A stretch of DNA of 64,000 nt from positions 27,242,651 to 27,306,650 of the forward strand of contig OX387603.1 in assembly GCA_947568835.1 (NCBI GenBank), written 5' to 3'. This document shows, one piece after another, positions 43,801-53,900 of this stretch. Each line of letters starts with the position of its first letter. Position 1 is the stretch's first letter. The position numbers and the translations under genes were made by a program. Origin of the DNA: Protonemura montana (taxonomy: Eukaryota; Arthropoda; Insecta; Plecoptera; Nemouridae). A model generated the notes under the pieces. That model searched no databases. It saw nothing but the letters and a program-made list of their open reading frames with translations, and had not been told where the DNA came from.

Positions 43801-44368
43801 AATCACCCAAATTGTGGGTATGCGAGCGAGAATCTTCCCCCACGATGCACCCATTTCCAGGTGACGACACGATCCTTCAAGATGACATGTTGTGTCATTC
43901 GTGAGTTAACATAACAAACAAGTTAGCGAATCCCACGCCTTTGAAGACTTACAATTACTCGACGAAGAATGTGTTCGTTTCACTTCTCAGACATTCACGA
44001 AATTCGGATTAAGGTGCCTCGAAGAGGTGCTGACTCGCCTATGAAAGGAAGAAAATCTCTTAAGACTAATGGACCCCGACAATTTAATACAAAATAATTT
44101 ACTTGCAGAATGTACTTGCGTGTCGAGGGTGTAATAAACGTAACCCATATGTGCGTGGAAGGCTGTCACTCTAAATCTTCTACCTACTAACCTTTTGCGT
44201 TCGTTGCAGGTAATATTACTTAGGGATTAAAACTTTGCAGACTTTAATCTAATACAAGAAGGATTTTCAATTTAAAAATAAATTAAAAAAGCATTTCGGC
44301 TAAAGTTCATGGTTTCTGATATCACTTTCTTTAGTCTATAGATGGTTTTCTAGCCAATCACCAAAACA
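40829..44368. other. Spacer with tRNA-like relics and short repeats
   Basis: No gene recognised. A 16-bp tandem pair (cctgttcccaaggagt / cctgttcccatggagt) lies at 41375-41412. B-box-like sequences occur at about 41758 (ggttcgatcccaggg) and 42650 (ggttcgatcctggg) without full tRNA folds. A perfect 10-bp inverted repeat (ttactggtgg / ccaccagtaa) lies at 43455-43483. Confidence 0.45.
41415..41482 (+). other. Degenerate tRNA-like element
   Basis: acacctgaccgccaatcagg forms an anticodon-arm-like hairpin (cctga/tcagg, 41442-41458) followed by aggtcccggtttcctatccc, which resembles a worn variable loop and T-arm. The A-box half is degraded and the T-loop is altered, so this is read as a tRNA-derived SINE relic or pseudogene, not an active tRNA. 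Confidence 0.35.
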
Positions 44369-45092
44369 CCGAACGGTTTTGCGTGTTGGAAACACCAGTT
44401 CTCGAGAGATCACCGAAGTTAATTAAGCAAACATAGCACTGAATCAGGTATTGGATGGGTGACCATTATACACATGACCAGTTCTGTTTGGGAGAGAGGT
44501 TGGAGGGATGAAAGTTAAGCAACACTGCGCTGGGTCAGGTATTGGATGGGTGACCATGATACACATGACCAGTTCTGTTTGGGAGAGAGGTCGGAGGGAT
44601 GAAAGTTAAGCAACACAGCGCTGGGTCAGGTATTGGATGGGTGACCATGATACACATGACCAGTTCTGTTTGGGAGAGAGGTTGGAGGGATGAAAGTTAA
44701 GCAACACTGCGCTGGGTCAGGTATTGGATGGGTGACCATTATACACATGACCATATCTGTTCGGGAGAGAGGTTGGAGGGATAAAAGTTAGTACAGCAAC
44801 TTCACTCGCCTTGCTTATCAACCTCTCGACAGCATGGATTTGTGAAGGAATCCTGCTGTTTGAGTTGTACCGTCCTTCAAAAGGGATGTTAAGCCGGTGG
44901 TCCCCTTGGTGCTCTTCGACAGGAGTAGGCTACGTGCAAGCCCCGGGTTTCCCCTCCCTTCTGGACGAGGTTAGGTTCATCATCATCCTCATCATCATCC
45001 ACTCATTCATCGACGCCATTACACCAGTGCCACAGGGCCAGATGTCAAAACAGTGCGTCATTCAACACCACAAATCAATCAATCAATCAATC
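44369..45092 (+). mobile_element. 5S-rRNA-derived SINE with four tandem monomers, full length
   Basis: A 5S-like head (ccgaacggttttgcgtgttg, then acaccagttctcgagagatc) is followed by three extra monomers with an exact 91-bp period (aaagttaagcaacac at 44511, 44602, 44693). The common body and the tail (gtcaaaacagtgcgtcattc) follow, and it ends in an aatc tetranucleotide tract at about 45074-45092. It is the longest copy in the window and shows that the 5S-derived part can expand in tandem. Confidence 0.93.
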
Positions 45093-46013
45093 ACCAAGAC
45101 CCGTGAGGTTGGCAAAATGTGAAAAACAAATTAAAGCGATGTCTAACCACCTAATACCTACAACGGCATGCTTCCAAACTTTGAACGTCTTTATCCTAAC
45201 TTCTACACAGATTTTGTATTTATTATGTCTAATCTAGAAAAGCTGATAGGTCGCTAAACCTAACCTCCCATTACAACAAATTCAGAATGTGACCAACTCA
45301 TGTATGGTAGGGAACATGTCATTACCTCTCGACCAGTCATATGGTGCAGCAAAGCATGTAAACCGAGTTGATTTCACGAGGGTGGTGTTGCAAATCCAGT
45401 GCAATGTAAGCCGGGTGTTAGAGTGGCAGCAAGTCAAGGCTTCTTAATCAAAATAATTCACCAAACAATGCTTCGATATCCTTGCCGTTCCTCAGCATGA
45501 ACTGCACAGCGAGACGCTTCTAGCCTAACCTTTACCAATGAACCGGATCCATTTCAAATGTCCTCGTCCCATCTTCACCGTGAGAGAAGCACCGCAAGAT
45601 GAACGATGCTGTTGGCGGGGAGAAGGTCATCGAGGACACGAAGATGCAGCAGTGGAGAAGACATTGCGCGAATTCCTTTGATAATCGCTGTTTTACTATT
45701 TGAGCTATGCTCTGCGTCGAGGCAGCTGGCACTGGTTGATTCTGGTTGATTCGATTGACTGCTTGTTAAAGACGGGGCAAGAAAACACGGTACCGGACCG
45801 GAGGGACGTCTGTCCTGAATCCTGGTTATATATATGTCCTGACTTCTGTATTCCTTATAATATTTGAAACATTCAGAGACTTGAACATTGGCCAGATATT
45901 GCAAATCACAAATTGCCGTATTACCACCCTGCACCCTAAAAAGAGGCGACTCGTCTTAACGCTGTGGCAATGTTAACTCATTAAAACTGGAAACATTATA
46001 TTTTTTTAAACTT
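45093..46013. other. Spacer, nothing recognised
   Basis: A minus-strand frame at 45575-45934 has no recognised domain or splice support. No repeats noted. Confidence 0.45.
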
Positions 46014-46378
46014 TTTATTGCCCGTGTAAATCACAAACTGGTAACTGGATAATGAGCTCGTCAGTTCTTGTACAATGTTACACAATAAAATAACACGTTA
46101 AAATACATATTGCAATAATTATAATAATGCATAATTAATAACAAAAATAATAAATAATAACATAACAACATACTAACTAATGTTTAAAAGATATCTCAAA
46201 GAATTTCTCCACTCCATAGAAAGGATTGTCAACTAATACCTGTTTTGCATTTTTCTTGCATTTTTTGACATTGGTTCCTGCTGTCCAATCAAAGGGGTAA
46301 ATGATTAAAAATCTTAATTCCTTTACACAACACACTACGTTTATAAGTTGAAAATTTGTGTTTAGGTATTAAAAGTTT
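46014..46378. repeat. Dispersed repeat, copy 2
   Basis: Partner of 12796-13151 in the same orientation. The minus-strand frame is kept and most differences in it are single substitutions. This copy gains a stop (AAACATTAG) where copy 1 reads on. It lies about 140 bp before minisatellite C. Confidence 0.85.
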
Positions 46379-46516
46379 ATTACCATGTCTATGTACTATT
46401 TTCCGAAACTATTCGGCTATTAAACAGCTCAAACCTGTACTTCTTTAAGGAGCAATCCGTTGTACCCCATGTGTTTCTTAGCTCATAATTCACCGAAATG
46501 TGCACCTAGCTAGCAA

Positions 46517-46860
46517 ATTGCCACTGGCAGACCGCCACTGAGAGATCGCCACTGGAGATCGCCACTGGGAGATCGCCACTGGCAGATCGCCACTGGGAGA
46601 TCGCCACTGGCAGATCTCGCTGGAAGATCGCCACTGAGAGATCGCCACTGGCAGATCGCCACTGGGAGATCGCCACTGGGATATCGCCACTGGGAGATCG
46701 CCACTGGGAGATCGTCACTGGGAGATCGTCACTGGGAGACCGCCACTGGGAGATCGCCACTGGGAGATCGCCACTGGGAGACCGCCACTAGAAGATCGCC
46801 ACTGGGAGATCGCCACTGGGAGACCGCCACTGGGAGATCGCCACTGGGAGATCGCCACTG
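46517..46860. repeat. Minisatellite C: 14-bp unit, about 24 copies
   Basis: Tandem gagatcgccactgg with variants gcagatcgccactg, gagaccgccactgg and gagatcgtcactgg, and rare length changes (for example near 46612 and 46551). All three minus-strand frames are open (AISQWRSPSGDLPV type), giving spurious overlapping frames. Confidence 0.97.
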
Positions 46861-48029
46861 GTGTGTAGCTCGTGACATCAATAATTAGGCCACGCGGCTG
46901 ACGAGTAGGCCGGAATCCGTCAATCATTTCTGCAAAAGCATTAGCATCATAATGATCTACTCCGCCTAATGAAGAACGATTGGATGGTGCTTTGTTTTTT
47001 CGAAGGCAAATTTCAATTGATTCGGTCCAAGGGCTTGCATTTGATAATGATGAGAATTCTTTCAATGCCGTCTTGCGTCAGTTTGTTCTTTATTATAGAC
47101 ATTGCCAATTATTGGTCATAATTCGGTTGTAAAATAATCTAATAGCTGCTAAAGATTATTAGTATAAACAAACTGGATTTCATAATTGGCCCATGGAATT
47201 TTTTATTCAATTTCTGTAAAGATTCCACTTTGCGTAGCCCATAAATGGATCTCTGCTGACCTGAACGCTGCCTCAGTGTAGGCTTAGACACAATTTCACG
47301 ATTATCAATTTGAAATTAAAATTCCAACGACGTTTCACGCATTTATGCAATCGAAATCGAAGAGCTTGTAAGTATAATTTAATAATGGGTGTGCAAAGGT
47401 TCCTCGTAGGTTGCTCCCATGGAATGCAGCGCTTTTCTCATTGGTAATTTAGAACAAATTTGAAAACGGGCTGCAAAAATATATTATTTTCGTCCTCGAC
47501 GTAATGTTTCATTTGGCAAGCATTATATTGGTTATCACCGAATCCTTTCTAATTATGTATCATTTAGTTATTTCTATTCCTAGCTAGTCGAGAGGTATGA
47601 TATACAGAAGCCTCTCTACTTTCCGAGCAAAATGATTGACGAAATGACGACCGAAACATGTTTAAAAACCAAGTGATGTGAATTTCCCAATTTTATCGGT
47701 GTTACTCTCATTAGCAAGAACAGGTCTTTACAAGTCTAGTAAATTAATTATGCCTCCTCCTTCTCTCACCCTTCTCAGACGATTTTAGCATCTTGGAAAT
47801 CTTGCAATATTATAAGTATCTCTCTCTCTCTAGAATCTAACGAGCATTAGCCAGCTATTAGCTTGATGATGATGAAGGCCAGACATGGCACAAGCGATGC
47901 ATAATTTTGATGAGAGTCAGATCATGTTTCATTTGCCTCTAGGGGAGAGTAAACTGGTGCCGGTAGGATCTGGGGAGTCCTGACAGACGGCACTCGAATG
48001 CACGTTTGTAAAACTAGCCGATTTGGAAA
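46861..48029. other. AT-rich spacer, nothing recognised
   Basis: A short CT dinucleotide run lies at about 47819-47831. No gene or RNA recognised. Confidence 0.45.
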
Positions 48030-48590
48030 TAGAAAACCTCGTTACGGCGCTAAAGTTAAGCAACACTGAGCTGAGCCAAGTATTTTTTTCAAATTTCAAA
48101 TTTTAAAATCTTTTTTTTAACAGATATGCAAGCTACCCACAAGTAAAATATAATAAAAACACAGTAAATCATTAAAAACCAATCAATATCATTTCGTTTC
48201 ACACTAGCTCATCACATTTGTAACACAATTTTTTGTAACACAGAGGCAACGTTTATGTCGACGTCAACACCTCCCATTTGCGTACATAGATAATTAAAAC
48301 CATAATGCAGTAAATTTATACTTGTGTTTTTAAAAGCACAGGGCTTAAAACTCTTTGTTCCTTGTGCCCCTAGCAGGAACTCTAAAGTTAATACCAATTG
48401 GTGGAATGGGTGACCACCAAATCACGGTCATTCTAGTTCGGGAGAGACGAAGCTGCAATAAACTTCTCCCCTTTCCCCCGTCACCCATGTGATCTTCAAC
48501 GTAAGACAATCTGTGATCCGGCTTAGGGTTGACCTTCAGTTCCCTTCTACGCTGGGCAAGCTTCATCATCATCGTGTCATTCACAAGCCA
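48030..48590 (+). mobile_element. Possible divergent 5S-SINE relative, interrupted
   Basis: cgctaaagttaagcaacactgagctgagccaagtatt (48050-48087) and, after about 300 bp, taaagttaataccaattggtggaatgggtgacc with ttctagttcgggagaga (48383-48447) match the 5S-derived monomers of the local SINEs but with many changes. The catcatcatcgtgtcattcac near 48565 recalls the SINE tail region. It may be an older subfamily copy split by an AT-rich insertion. Confidence 0.4.
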
Positions 48591-48951
48591 ACTGTGCTCG
48601 AGTAAACCAGTTATACGAATACCGCCCAATGCTGATACAGAAACACATTGGCGACCGATGCGTGATCAGGCAAGGCAGCAAGCCCCTAGACCTAGATGGC
48701 CGTGGGAGCCGCTCGCTCATCTGCCTCATTTGCATCACTTTCACTTTGCCCGGCGGCTCATCCGCTTGCATCATCGCCAGCCTAGCTGAAGACGCGGCGG
48801 CATTCCGCGCGCAACTGACCTATTCAAGATGTAACGGAACAGTCAATAGCCAATCGCGCACCGTTTTAATTGATTTCGTGGCTCTTGTGCGGCCCTACGT
48901 GGCTTAATGGCTTCATGACGAGGCTTAATTTTTTAATTTTTAAAAAAATTG

Positions 48952-49476
48952 TGTGGTGTTTAACGACGCACTGTTTTGACGACTGGCCATTCGGCACTGG
49001 TCTAATGGCGTCGGTGAATGAGTGGATGGTGATGATGAGGATGATGATGAACGTAACCTAGCTTAGAAGGGAGGAGGGGAAACCCGGTGCCGACACGTAA
49101 CCTACTCCTGTCGAAGAGCACCAAGGGGACCACCGGCTTAACGTCCCTTCTGAAGGACGGTACAACTCGAACAGCAGGATTCCTCCACAAATTCATACTG
49201 TCGAGAGGTTGATAAGCAAGGCGAGTGAAGTTGCTGTACTAACTTTCATCCCTCCAACCTCTCTCCCGAACAGAACTGGTCATGTGTATAATGGTCACCC
49301 ATCCAATACCTGACCCAGCGCAGTGTTGCTTAAATTTCATCCTTCCAACCTCTCTCCCGAACAGAACTGGTCATGTGTATGATGGTCACCCATCCAATAC
49401 CTGACTCAGCGCAGTGTTGCTTAACTTCGGTGATCTCACAAGAACCAGTGTTTCCAACATGACAAACCGTTCGGTG
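48952..49476 (-). mobile_element. 5S-rRNA-derived SINE, full length, two monomers
   Basis: Same organisation as the element at 28.5 kb: tail (gtggtgtttaacgacgcact) at 48952, body, then two 5S-type monomers, and the head ending in aaaccgttcggtgc near 49476. The sequence is close to the 28.5-kb copy, so both are probably of similar age. Confidence 0.93.
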
Positions 49477-50978
49477 CTGCCTAGATGACAAGCCTTGTCT
49501 TCGGAGAAGGAAGGGGTTGTGGCACGAGTTACCAGACGAGGGGTTGAGTGGTAAACTGATTATGAAGTCTAGTTAGTCATTAGGGTGAACTCGGTGAAGG
49601 GCTTGTTGTACTGTGTGAATGCCACGGGCTTATGGTGAAGAATGCCCAGCCTAAAAGGAGTCTGTCGCTTTATTCGGTATCGCACAGTGTTTCTGTTCAG
49701 CAAGCGTTTGGGTCTCACACATGAGAAAACATGACATGCGATGTTATGTTTTGTAGATTAACGCATCTTGCGTCGTAATTGCAGTTACACCAAAATAAGG
49801 ATTACAAAAATATTAAATCTCGTGGAAATATGCAACGAAATTCGATAGAAATTACGAGTTCTTCATGAGAAAGAGACGGCCTTCAAGTCCTAACTAATTC
49901 ACATGATGTAAAATAATAAAATAGCACACTTTTATATTATTATGAAGTCTCAAATCAGGTGGCGATCAAAATACTTGGAAGAGGAATGCCATTTCAGAGT
50001 CAAATCTGTGCAATGATAGTCCATCTCCCCATGAGCAGGCGGCTGCGTGGTGCAATAACACAATAAAACCACAAAGGGCAAGGCGAGTTAGAATGAAAGA
50101 TGCCACGTCCGGTTTCTGGAAGAAAACATTCGTATCTGACTCACGGAAGACGTTTGCCGCTCTTTCTTAAATGTCAAACGTGACATTCAAAGTTAGCTTT
50201 GATTCGATACACTAATACCAGATTTAATTATCACAAATGTTACAAATTATGAGGCCTCTGACTTTTAATATAGAAGGAAATGAAATGTGTATAAGAATTT
50301 CTAGGTTTTATATTCAATTTTACGAAGGACCAAGCTACTTAAAAAAAAAACACTTCTTTTCGCTTCCTGTTGCATATTTAATTTGTCTCAAAATATTTTT
50401 CTAATTTTAGGCAAAATATCTCTTAGAAACATTCTTGTCAAATATCATGCATTTTGGGTTTGTTAACAATGGGCGTACAAACAAATGATGGTAGGCGCAT
50501 TAAAAGGAGTTGGAAAGAAATTGAGGATGAACAATCAACGCATGACGTCACCGATGAACAAAATTCCTCGAAACTTTTACCCCAAAACAAAATGCAAATC
50601 GCACTCTCTTTCCGTGTATCACATGTCAGAGCACAGCGATCATCTCGATACGGTGACGCAACCACCCATTGTTTCCGATCAAGCAGACGATTCTGCGCGT
50701 TATGCAACCAGAGAGAAGGAGATGGTGCTAATGGGTACGTGAAGATGCTGGAAAGAGATACTAACAGACGATGGGGCAAGTTTCAAATGTTGCTGCTTTG
50801 CTGTTATTATGGGAATTCAGTCTACTTTGAAATTATCTCATGCAAAGTGAATTAAAAAATTACAAACTGAAAACTATCTCACGAAAGCAGCCCGGCCGAC
50901 AAGTTGTTGTGTGTACAAACTAAGGAGCCTGTCTTGCGGTTGAAGAAGTTCACAGTCGTTAATTATTCGGGATCCTCA
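49477..50978. other. Spacer before satellite array 3
   Basis: A 133-codon plus-strand frame (50454-50855) has a non-ATG start and no recognised domain, so it is not called. Nothing else recognised. Confidence 0.45.
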
Positions 50979-53900
50979 GACACTCGCCGTCGCCTCTGTG
51001 CTGGACATTCCGTGACAGGGTGCTTGTTTCACTCCACGCAAAGGAGCGGACACTCGCCGTCGCCTCTGTGCTGGACATTCCGTGACAGGGCGCTTGTTTC
51101 ACTCCACGCAAAGGAGCAGACACTCGCCGTCGCCTCTGTGCTGGACATTCCGTGACAGGGTGCTTGTTTCGCTCCACGCAAAGGAGCGGACAGTCGCCGT
51201 CGCCTCTGTGCTGGACATTCCGTGACAGGGCGCTTGTTTCGCTTCACGCAAAGGAGCGGACACTCGCCGTCGCCTCTGTGCTGGACATTCCGTGACAGGG
51301 TGCTTGTTTCACTCCACGCAAAGGAGCGGACACTCGCCGTCGCCTCTGTGCTGGACATTCCGTGACAAGGTGCTTGTTTCGCTCCACGCAAAGGAGCGGA
51401 CACTCGCCGTCGCCTCTGTGCTGGACATTCCGTGACAGGGTGCTTGTTTCGCTCCACGCTAAGGAGCGGACACTCGCCGTCGCCTCTGTGCTGGACATTC
51501 CGTGACAGGGCGCTTGTTTCGCTCCACGCAAAGGAGCGGACAGTCGCCGTCGCCCTCTGTGCTGGACATTCCGTGACAGGATGCTTGTTTCGCTCCACGC
51601 AAAGGAGCAGACACTCGCCGTCGCCTCTGTGCTGGACATTCCGTGACAGGGCGCTTGTTTCGCTCCACGCAAAGGAGCAGACACTCGCCGTCGCCTCTGT
51701 GCTGGACATTCCGTGACAGGGTGCTTGTTTCACTCCACGCAAAGGAGAGGACACTCGCCGTCGCCTCTGTGCTGGACATTCCGTGACAGGGTGCTTGTTT
51801 CACTCCACGCAAAGGAGAGGACACTCGCCGTCGCCTCTGTGCTGGACATTCCGTGACAGGCTGCTTGTTTCGCTCCACGCAAAGGAGAGGACACTCGCCG
51901 TCGCCTCTGTGCTGGACATTCCGTGACAGGCTGCTTGTTTCACTCCACGCAAAGGAGCAGACACTCGCCGTCGCCTCTGTGCTGGACATTCCGTGACAGG
52001 GCGCTTGTTTCGCTCCACGCAAAGGAGCAGACACTCGCCGTCGCCTCTGTGCTGGACATTCCGTGACAGGGTGCTTGTTTCACTCCACGCAAAGGAGCGG
52101 ACACTCGCCGTCGCCTCTGTGCTGGACATTCCGTGACAGGGCGCTTGTTTCACTCCACGCAAAGGAGCAGACACTCGCCGTCGCCTCTGTGCTGGACATT
52201 CCGTGACAGGGTGCTTGTTTCGCTCCACGCAAAGGAGCGGACAGTCGCCGTCGCCTCTGTGCTGGACATTCCGTGACAGGGCGCTTGTTTCGCTTCACGC
52301 AAAGGAGCGGACACTCGCCGTCGCCTCTGTGCTGGACATTCCGTGACAGGGTGCTTGTTTCACTCCACGCAAAGGAGCGGACACTCGCCGTCGCCTCTGT
52401 GCTGGACATTCCGTGACAAGGTGCTTGTTTCGCTCCACGCAAAGGAGCGGACACTCGCCGTCGCCTCTGTGCTGGACATTCCGTGACAGGGTGCTTGTTT
52501 CGCTCCACGCTAAGGAGCGGACACTCGCCGTCGCCTCTGTGCTGGACATTCCGTGACAGGGCGCTTGTTTCGCTCCACGCAAAGGAGCGGACAGTCGCCG
52601 TCGCCCTCTGTGCTGGACATTCCGTGACAGGATGCTTGTTTCGCTCCACGCAAAGGAGCAGACACTCGCCGTCGCCTCTGTGCTGGACATTCCGTGACAG
52701 GGCGCTTGTTTCGCTCCACGCAAAGGAGCAGACACTCGCCGTCGCCTCTGTGCTGGACATTCCGTGACAGGGTGCTTGTTTCACTCCACGCAAAGGAGAG
52801 GACACTCGCCGTCGCCTCTGTGCTGGACATTCCGTGACAGGGTGCTTGTTTCACTCCACGCAAAGGAGAGGACACTCGCCGTCGCCTCTGTGCTGGACAT
52901 TCCGTGACAGGCTGCTTGTTTCGCTCCACGCAAAGGAGAGGACACTCGCCGTCGCCTCTGTGCTGGACATTCCGTGACAGGCTGCTTGTTTCACTCCACG
53001 CAAAGGAGCAGACACTCGCCGTCGCCTCTGTGCTGGACATTCCGTGACAGGGCGCTTGTTTCGCTCCACGCAAAGGAGCAGACACTCGCCGTCGCCTCTG
53101 TGCTGGACATTCCGTGACAGGGTGCTTGTTTCACTCCACGCAAAGGAGAGGACACTCGCCGTCGCCTCTGTGCTGGACATTCCGTGACAGGGTGCTTGTT
53201 TCACTCCACGCAAAGGAGAGGACACTCGCCGTCGCCTCTGTGCTGGACATTCCGTGACAGGCTGCTTGTTTCGCTCCACGCAAAGGAGAGGACACTCGCC
53301 GTCGCCTCTGTGCTGGACATTCCGTGACAGGCTGCTTGTTTCACTCCACGCAAAGGAGCGGACACTCGCCGTCGCCTCTGTGCTGGACATTCCGTGACAG
53401 GGTGCTTGTTTCACTCCACGCAAAGGAGCGGACACTCGCCGTCGCCTCTGTGCTGGACATTCCGTGACAGGCTGCTTGTTTCACTCCACGCAAAGGAGCG
53501 GACACTCGCCGTCGCCTCTGTGCTGGACATTCCGTGACAGGGTGCTTGTTTCGCTCCACGCAAAGGAGCGGACACTCGCCGTCGCCTCTGTGCAGGACAT
53601 TCCGTGACAGGGTGCTTGTTTCACTCCACGCAAAGGAGCGGACACTCGCCGTCGCCTCTGTGCTGGACATTCCGTGACAGGGTGCTTGTTTCGCTCCACG
53701 CAAAGGAGCGGACACTCGCCGTCGCCTCTGTGCTAGACATTCCGTGACAGGGTGCTTGTTTCACTCCACGCAAAGGAGCGGACACTCGCCGTCGCCTCTG
53801 TGCTGGACATTCCGTGACAGGGTGCTTGTTTCGCTCCACGCAAAGGAGCGGACACTCGCCGTCGCCTCTGTGTTGGACATTCCGTGACAGGCTGCTTGTT

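Noticed and set aside
44369-44760. Functional 5S rRNA genes in tandem
   Set aside because: Only the internal part resembles 5S rRNA, the 3' third is replaced by SINE-specific sequence, and the same units occur in dispersed copies with bodies and tails.
46490-46860. SQWRSPSGDLPVAI repeat protein on the minus strand
   Set aside because: Translation of a 14-bp minisatellite in all three frames, with no other coding evidence.
50454-50855. 133-codon plus-strand frame before satellite array 3
   Set aside because: Non-ATG start, no recognisable family, and competing open frames on both strands of equal length.
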